Assembly (NCBI GenBank): GCA_902783395.1 | Contig: CACZRA010000097.1 | Span: forward strand, 1-9,460 | Direction of reading: 5' to 3' | Source: an uncultured Lachnospiraceae bacterium | GTDB taxonomy: Bacteria > Bacillota > Clostridia > Lachnospirales > Lachnospiraceae | DNA length: 9,460 nucleotides | Shown here: positions 7,225 through 9,460 of the stretch, in pieces | Numbering within the stretch: position 1 is the stretch's first letter | Layout: each line of letters opens with the position of its first letter | Made by a program: the position numbers and the translations under genes | The notes under the pieces: generated by a model | Told to the model about the DNA's origin: nothing | The model's input: only the letters and a program-made list of their open reading frames with translations | Database searches by the model: none

Positions 7225-7253
7225 ATGATAGCATCGCGAATTTATTTCTTCAA
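7225..7253 (-). promoter_or_regulatory. Promoter of the alarmone synthetase gene, positioned for a leaderless mRNA
   Basis: On the minus strand TTGAAG (4 of 6) and TATCAT (5 of 6) are separated by 17 nt. Only 7 nt lie between the -10 box and the ATG at 7217, so the expected first transcribed base is the A of the start codon or within a base or two of it. The sequence before the ATG (CATTTCTTTC) has no Shine-Dalgarno motif, which agrees with leaderless translation. Confidence 0.5.
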
Positions 7254-7274
7254 TATGTTCACTGATATTTCACA

Positions 7275-7313
7275 GTTACAAATCAGCGCATAGCCAATGC
7301 GATGAATTGCAAA
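7275..7313. repeat. Degenerate REP-like palindrome (copy 2, opposite orientation to copy 1)
   Basis: The reverse complement of this stretch matches the 39-bp palindrome at 2691-2729 at 35 of 39 positions, with identical central TTGGCTA. The four differences all break arm pairing, leaving 13 of 17 pairs. It lies between the terminator of the secreted-protein gene and the promoter of the alarmone synthetase gene. It looks like an older, decayed member of the same dispersed family. Confidence 0.7.
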
Positions 7314-7320
7314 ATGCGAG

Positions 7321-7349
7321 AAAAGAAAAGCCCCGGGAGTTCCCGGGGC
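7321..7349 (-). terminator. Intrinsic terminator of the secreted-protein gene
   Basis: On the minus strand GCCCCGGG and CCCGGGGC (7349-7342 and 7337-7330) form an 8-bp, all G-C stem around an AACT loop. It is followed directly by TTTTCTTTTC (7329 downward). It begins 6 nt after the TGA stop of the 141-residue secreted protein. The strong stem plus T-run is a textbook rho-independent terminator and separates this gene from the alarmone synthetase unit. Confidence 0.92.
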
Positions 7350-7355
7350 CGTCAG

Positions 7356-7781
7356 TCAAAACGCATTCGGTTTCTTAGGTCTTTTGAACTTGATCTTATT
7401 ATCCGGCTCGCCGAGCTTCTCTCCGTAGAAGGACTGGGTCTTGAGCCAGTCACGGAGCGCAACGCCCGCCAGTATCCTTGACTCGTTATTGCCTATGAGC
7501 TCAACCTTGCCGTCGCTGATGTCAGTATCATCAAGTGCCCAGAGATGACTCGTTGAAGAGAGAGTACTATACTTTGCCTCTGCAGGGATGCTGTTTCCCT
7601 CATCGAGCCATTCCTTGACCTCCTTGTCGAGAGTATAGTCAATCTCATTCTTATCCTTCTTATCGGTATTCTGATCATCCGCGGCATATGCAGGTGTACA
7701 ATAAGAACCCACGGACAAAGCAACTACCGCTATGGAGCAGGCTGTCAGGAGCCATGCCTTTATTCTGTTCTTTATATTCAT
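7356..7781 (-). CDS. Small secreted protein of unknown function
   Basis: The product is 141 residues with a clear Sec signal peptide: basic n-region MNIKNRIK, hydrophobic core at about 9-27, and a signal peptidase I site after AYA (31-33). The mature part is about 108 residues. It starts with an Asp/Lys-rich linker (ADDQNTDKKDKNE) and continues with a short compact region containing WLDEG, HLWALDD and GVALRDWLKTQSFYGEKLGEP, ending in a basic KFKRPKKPNAF tail. There is no cysteine in the mature part, no sortase motif and no domain I recognise. The ATG at 7781 has an ideal AAAGGAGGT ribosome binding site 7 nt upstream, so high translation is likely. The gene has its own promoter, structured leader and terminator. 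It is divergent from the GT87 gene. A cell-envelope or extracellular role is inferred from the signal peptide only. Confidence 0.88.
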   Translation of the reverse strand: MNIKNRIKAWLLTACSIAVVALSVGSYCTPAYAADDQNTDKKDKNEIDYTLDKEVKEWLDEGNSIPAEAKYSTLSSTSHLWALDDTDISDGKVELIGNNESRILAGVALRDWLKTQSFYGEKLGEPDNKIKFKRPKKPNAF

Positions 7782-7799
7782 GATCTGGACCTCCTTTAT

Positions 7800-7860
7800 G
7801 CACCGGTATCCTATGCTGGTATCCTCTGCTGCGGAAAGCCGCGCTGCATGCGTCCGGTGC
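7800..7860 (-). promoter_or_regulatory. Structured 5' leader of the secreted-protein gene
   Basis: In the minus-strand leader, GCACCGG (7860-7854) can pair with CCGGTGC (7806-7800), enclosing a second small hairpin GCGG/CCGC (7842-7831). The 3' side of the outer stem carries two copies of AGGATACC (centred near 7824 and 7809). The structure closes 2 nt before the AAAGGAGGT ribosome binding site (7797-7789). It may stabilise the mRNA or tune translation. It fits no riboswitch class I know. Confidence 0.35.
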
Positions 7861-7889
7861 GCGTGAAGACATGCATATAGTCTCCATTA

Positions 7890-7918
7890 GATTTTACATT
7901 ATTTTCCCTGATTTTACA
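7890..7918. repeat. Direct repeat of TGTAAAATC, 20 nt apart, across the promoter
   Basis: On the minus strand TGTAAAATC occurs twice (7918-7910 and 7898-7890), once over each core promoter box. A 20-nt period places both copies on the same face of the helix. Direct repeats of this sort are typical binding sites for OmpR-family regulators, but the overlap with AT-rich promoter boxes could also produce them by chance. Confidence 0.4.
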
Positions 7919-7919
7919 A
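7891..7919 (-). promoter_or_regulatory. Promoter of the secreted-protein gene
   Basis: On the minus strand TTGTAA (4 of 6) and TAAAAT (5 of 6) are separated by 17 nt in an AT-rich stretch. Transcription would start near 7884, giving a leader of about 100 nt. Both boxes overlap the direct repeat TGTAAAATC. Confidence 0.55.
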
Positions 7920-8043
7920 GTTTGAAAGCGTGGGATCGCAATCCACATTTCTCACATCCCGGTGTCCACATGGTGGATTACTTTGTTGATCCATTTTTTC
8001 AAAACAGGTGTAAACTTGTGGCAGTGATTGGAGGCGATATGCG
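7920..8043. other. Intergenic stretch between divergent genes with inverted repeat AATCCAC / GTGGATT
   Basis: AATCCAC (7940-7946) and GTGGATT (7973-7979) are exact inverted repeats. Inside them lies a second one, TCCAC-ATG-GTGGA (7965-7977). The block is upstream of the GT87 gene and could form a hairpin or serve as an operator. Only a weak promoter candidate for that gene is visible (TTGATC at 7986-7991, 19-nt spacer, TAAACT at 8011-8016). No small gene is evident here. Confidence 0.35.
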
Positions 8044-8047
8044 ATGA
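8030..8047 (+). promoter_or_regulatory. Ribosome binding site and two-codon minigene overlapping the GT87 start
   Basis: GGAGG (8030-8034) is followed by ATGCGATGA (8039-8047). The first ATG opens a two-codon frame (Met-Arg-stop) whose TGA overlaps the real start codon ATG at 8044. The spacing from GGAGG is 4 nt to the first ATG and 9 nt to the second, so the second is the better start and opens the 446-codon gene. The minigene may be accidental or may damp translation. Confidence 0.4.
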
Positions 8048-9384
8048 AAAATGTGGTGACGTTGTACGTTCTTTTGACCGCTTTTTCCGCAGTCATGCTT
8101 GCGGGCACGGTCTGTATCTCACGGGGCAGCTATGTCCCGTACTTCTTTTACAGGGACGAGATCGATACCGGCATGGATTTCTTCAACAGCCTCGCTGAGG
8201 CTTCGGACGGGGACTGTTATATGACATACCATACCTCATATCCCCCGTTCGCGGAGGAGATCCTGCATTGTCTCGCAGGGATCCTTCCCGATTCACTTAC
8301 TTCCGCTCTGCCGAAGAGCCATGAGGGCATCATAAGGATGAGGGGCACCGTGCTGGACCTCAGGAGTCATCAGGCACCGCTGCTGCTTTTTACTTTTCTT
8401 GCTGCCGGGTATGCTGCCATGCTTTTTTGCATCATAGGATACGGCTTCCGCTCCGGTGCGGCTGATCCTTTGCTGCTGTCTGTATGCACCCTGATCTCCT
8501 GCGGAAGCCTGACCGCCCTTGAGAGAGGCAATATCATCCTGTTTGCGATGCTTTTTACCATGATCTTTCTTTTCGGTCATGATTCTGATAAGCCGCTGAT
8601 CCGGGCTCTGTCTTTCCTTTCTCTTGCCGCAGCGGCCTCGATAAAGCTCTATCCTGCCTTATACGGGCTTATGGTGTTTTTCATGAAGGACCGTTTCAGG
8701 GTGACTGCAGCGTACGTCATGGAGACGGTCACTGTGGCTCTTGCGCTCTCTCTTATTCCTATGAGGCATTTCGGCGGGCTCAGGGGACTTATCTGTTTTT
8801 TCAGGGCTCTTATCTGCTTCAGCGGGGAAGATAACGGGGACAGTTGTTTCAGGTACGGCATGGACGGTATCGTCAGGCACGCATTATCCCTCTGCAGGAG
8901 ATATCCGTTCATCCCGCAGGGAGATATCTCGCGTCTTGTCCGTATCATACTCGCTTCGGCCCTGTTTATGCTTCTGTTTGCTTTTGTCATGCATGTTTTC
9001 TTTGCCGACAGCCCGTGGAAGGGAGCATTTGACATCACTCTCGCGCTCATACTTCTGCAGAATAAAAGCACTGACTACACTCTCTGCTTTTTTTTACCGG
9101 TACTGATGATGCTTTTCCGTGAGGGTACGAAGCTTTCACCCGGAGACTTGGTTTTATTTTGGGCACTTATGGTCTTTATCCTGCCCTATCCGTCGCCTTT
9201 GCATCATGATGTCTGCAATATGGTACTCCGCCATGTTGATCTTGTTCAGCTTTGTATCATTGCATCGGTTGCTTTTGATTTCGGAAGCTGTGTCCTGCGG
9301 TATGCTTCTTTTATCCTGCACGGACATCATCACTGGCCGCACCGCCCGGACATGGCATCGTTGTGGCTCGGCGCTGAACAGTAG
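8044..9384 (+). CDS. GT-C fold membrane glycosyltransferase, GT87 / DUF2029 type
   Basis: This 446-residue multi-pass membrane protein has roughly ten hydrophobic segments (about 5-25, 112-133, 163-178, 186-214, 220-238, 298-320, 328-340, 345-358, 366-381, 398-420). GT-C enzymes of this family use a polyprenyl-phosphate sugar to glycosylate envelope lipids or polymers on the outer face; actinobacterial PimE is the known example. The family pattern is visible: an acidic first outer loop (YRDEIDTGMDFFNSL, 36-50, candidate catalytic Asp/Glu), then SYPPF (65-69), ERGN (160-163) and SIKLYPALYGL (199-209). The C-terminal tail is His-rich and short. Donor and acceptor are unknown. The start is set by GGAGG 9 nt upstream. 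It is divergent from the small secreted-protein gene and followed 2 nt after its stop by a hairpin. Assignment rests on motif pattern and topology; a generic DUF2029 membrane protein is the safe reading. Confidence 0.75.
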   Translation: MKNVVTLYVLLTAFSAVMLAGTVCISRGSYVPYFFYRDEIDTGMDFFNSLAEASDGDCYMTYHTSYPPFAEEILHCLAGILPDSLTSALPKSHEGIIRMRGTVLDLRSHQAPLLLFTFLAAGYAAMLFCIIGYGFRSGAADPLLLSVCTLISCGSLTALERGNIILFAMLFTMIFLFGHDSDKPLIRALSFLSLAAAASIKLYPALYGLMVFFMKDRFRVTAAYVMETVTVALALSLIPMRHFGGLRGLICFFRALICFSGEDNGDSCFRYGMDGIVRHALSLCRRYPFIPQGDISRLVRIILASALFMLLFAFVMHVFFADSPWKGAFDITLALILLQNKSTDYTLCFFLPVLMMLFREGTKLSPGDLVLFWALMVFILPYPSPLHHDVCNMVLRHVDLVQLCIIASVAFDFGSCVLRYASFILHGHHHWPHRPDMASLWLGAEQ

Positions 9385-9386
9385 TT

Positions 9387-9422
9387 GTTACTGTTCACAG
9401 CCTTTCAGGCTGCGAACGTAAC
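9387..9422. repeat. Imperfect hairpin repeat with GTTAC / GTAAC ends after the GT87 gene
   Basis: GTTAC-T-GTTCACAGCCT is followed by a TTC loop and AGGCTGCGAACGTAAC, forming a stem with one bulged base and one mismatch. It begins 2 nt after the TAG stop. No T-run follows (GGGTTTTGCC), so its use as a terminator is doubtful, although it may protect the 3' end of the mRNA. It shares its outermost five base pairs with the palindrome at 2691-2729 but has a different body and loop. Confidence 0.6.
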
Positions 9423-9427
9423 GGGTT

Positions 9428-9460
9428 TTGCCAATTAAATTGCCTTCGGCAATGGGGCAA
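9428..9460. repeat. Nested hairpin at right edge
   Basis: An inner perfect hairpin ATTGCC-TTC-GGCAAT (9439-9453) lies inside outer arms TTGCC (9428-9432) and GGCAA (9456-9460). Read on the minus strand, the inner stem is followed by TTTAATT, so it could act as a weak terminator for a leftward gene beyond the window. The window ends here, and the full extent cannot be judged. Confidence 0.45.

Noticed and set aside
7737..7748. LTAC in the signal peptide of the 141-residue protein as a lipobox
   Set aside because: The hydrophobic stretch before Cys15 is only about six residues and the core continues to about residue 27, ending in a clear AYA signal peptidase I site.

Overview
This window looks like chromosomal DNA from a Gram-positive anaerobe of the Clostridia, most likely a Lachnospiraceae member of gut or rumen type. 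The inference rests on near 50% GC, strong AGGAG-type ribosome binding sites, a single-membrane secretion signal, short dispersed palindromes and the style of the histidine kinase. I cannot name a genus. There are seven protein genes, no tRNA or rRNA, no CRISPR array, no insertion sequence and no phage gene.

Region 1 (1-2602, minus strand) is one very long open frame that runs off the left edge. It encodes an intracellular-looking protein with about 500 residues of helical, partly coiled-coil sequence followed by a calpain-type (family C2) cysteine protease domain. All the catalytic positions can be seen: Gln534, Cys540, His701 and Asn721. This is the most unusual gene in the window. Between it and the divergent gene malQ (2603-2899) lie a promoter for each gene and a perfect 17-bp-stem palindrome.

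Region 2 (2900-4393, plus strand) is malQ, a GH77 4-alpha-glucanotransferase. It has a good sigma-A type promoter and a leader of roughly 110 nt.

Region 3 (4431-7217, minus strand) reads, in transcription order: a small alarmone synthetase of the RelA/SpoT nucleotidyltransferase family, an OmpR-type response regulator, and its sensor histidine kinase. The synthetase has a promoter spaced so that transcription would begin at its ATG, so its mRNA may be leaderless. No terminator is visible between the three genes. This suggests, without proving it, that (p)ppGpp synthesis and a cell-surface signalling pair are expressed together.

Region 4 (7321-7919, minus strand) is a complete transcription unit for a small secreted protein of unknown function. 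It has a promoter carrying a 20-bp-spaced direct repeat, a structured leader ending just before an ideal ribosome binding site, a 141-residue signal-peptide protein, and a strong intrinsic terminator.

Region 5 (8044-9384, plus strand), divergent from region 4, is a multi-pass membrane protein of the GT87 (DUF2029) GT-C glycosyltransferase type. It is followed directly by two hairpins at the right edge. Three palindromes in the window start with GTTAC, two of them also end in GTAAC, and they look like members of dispersed REP-like repeat families.
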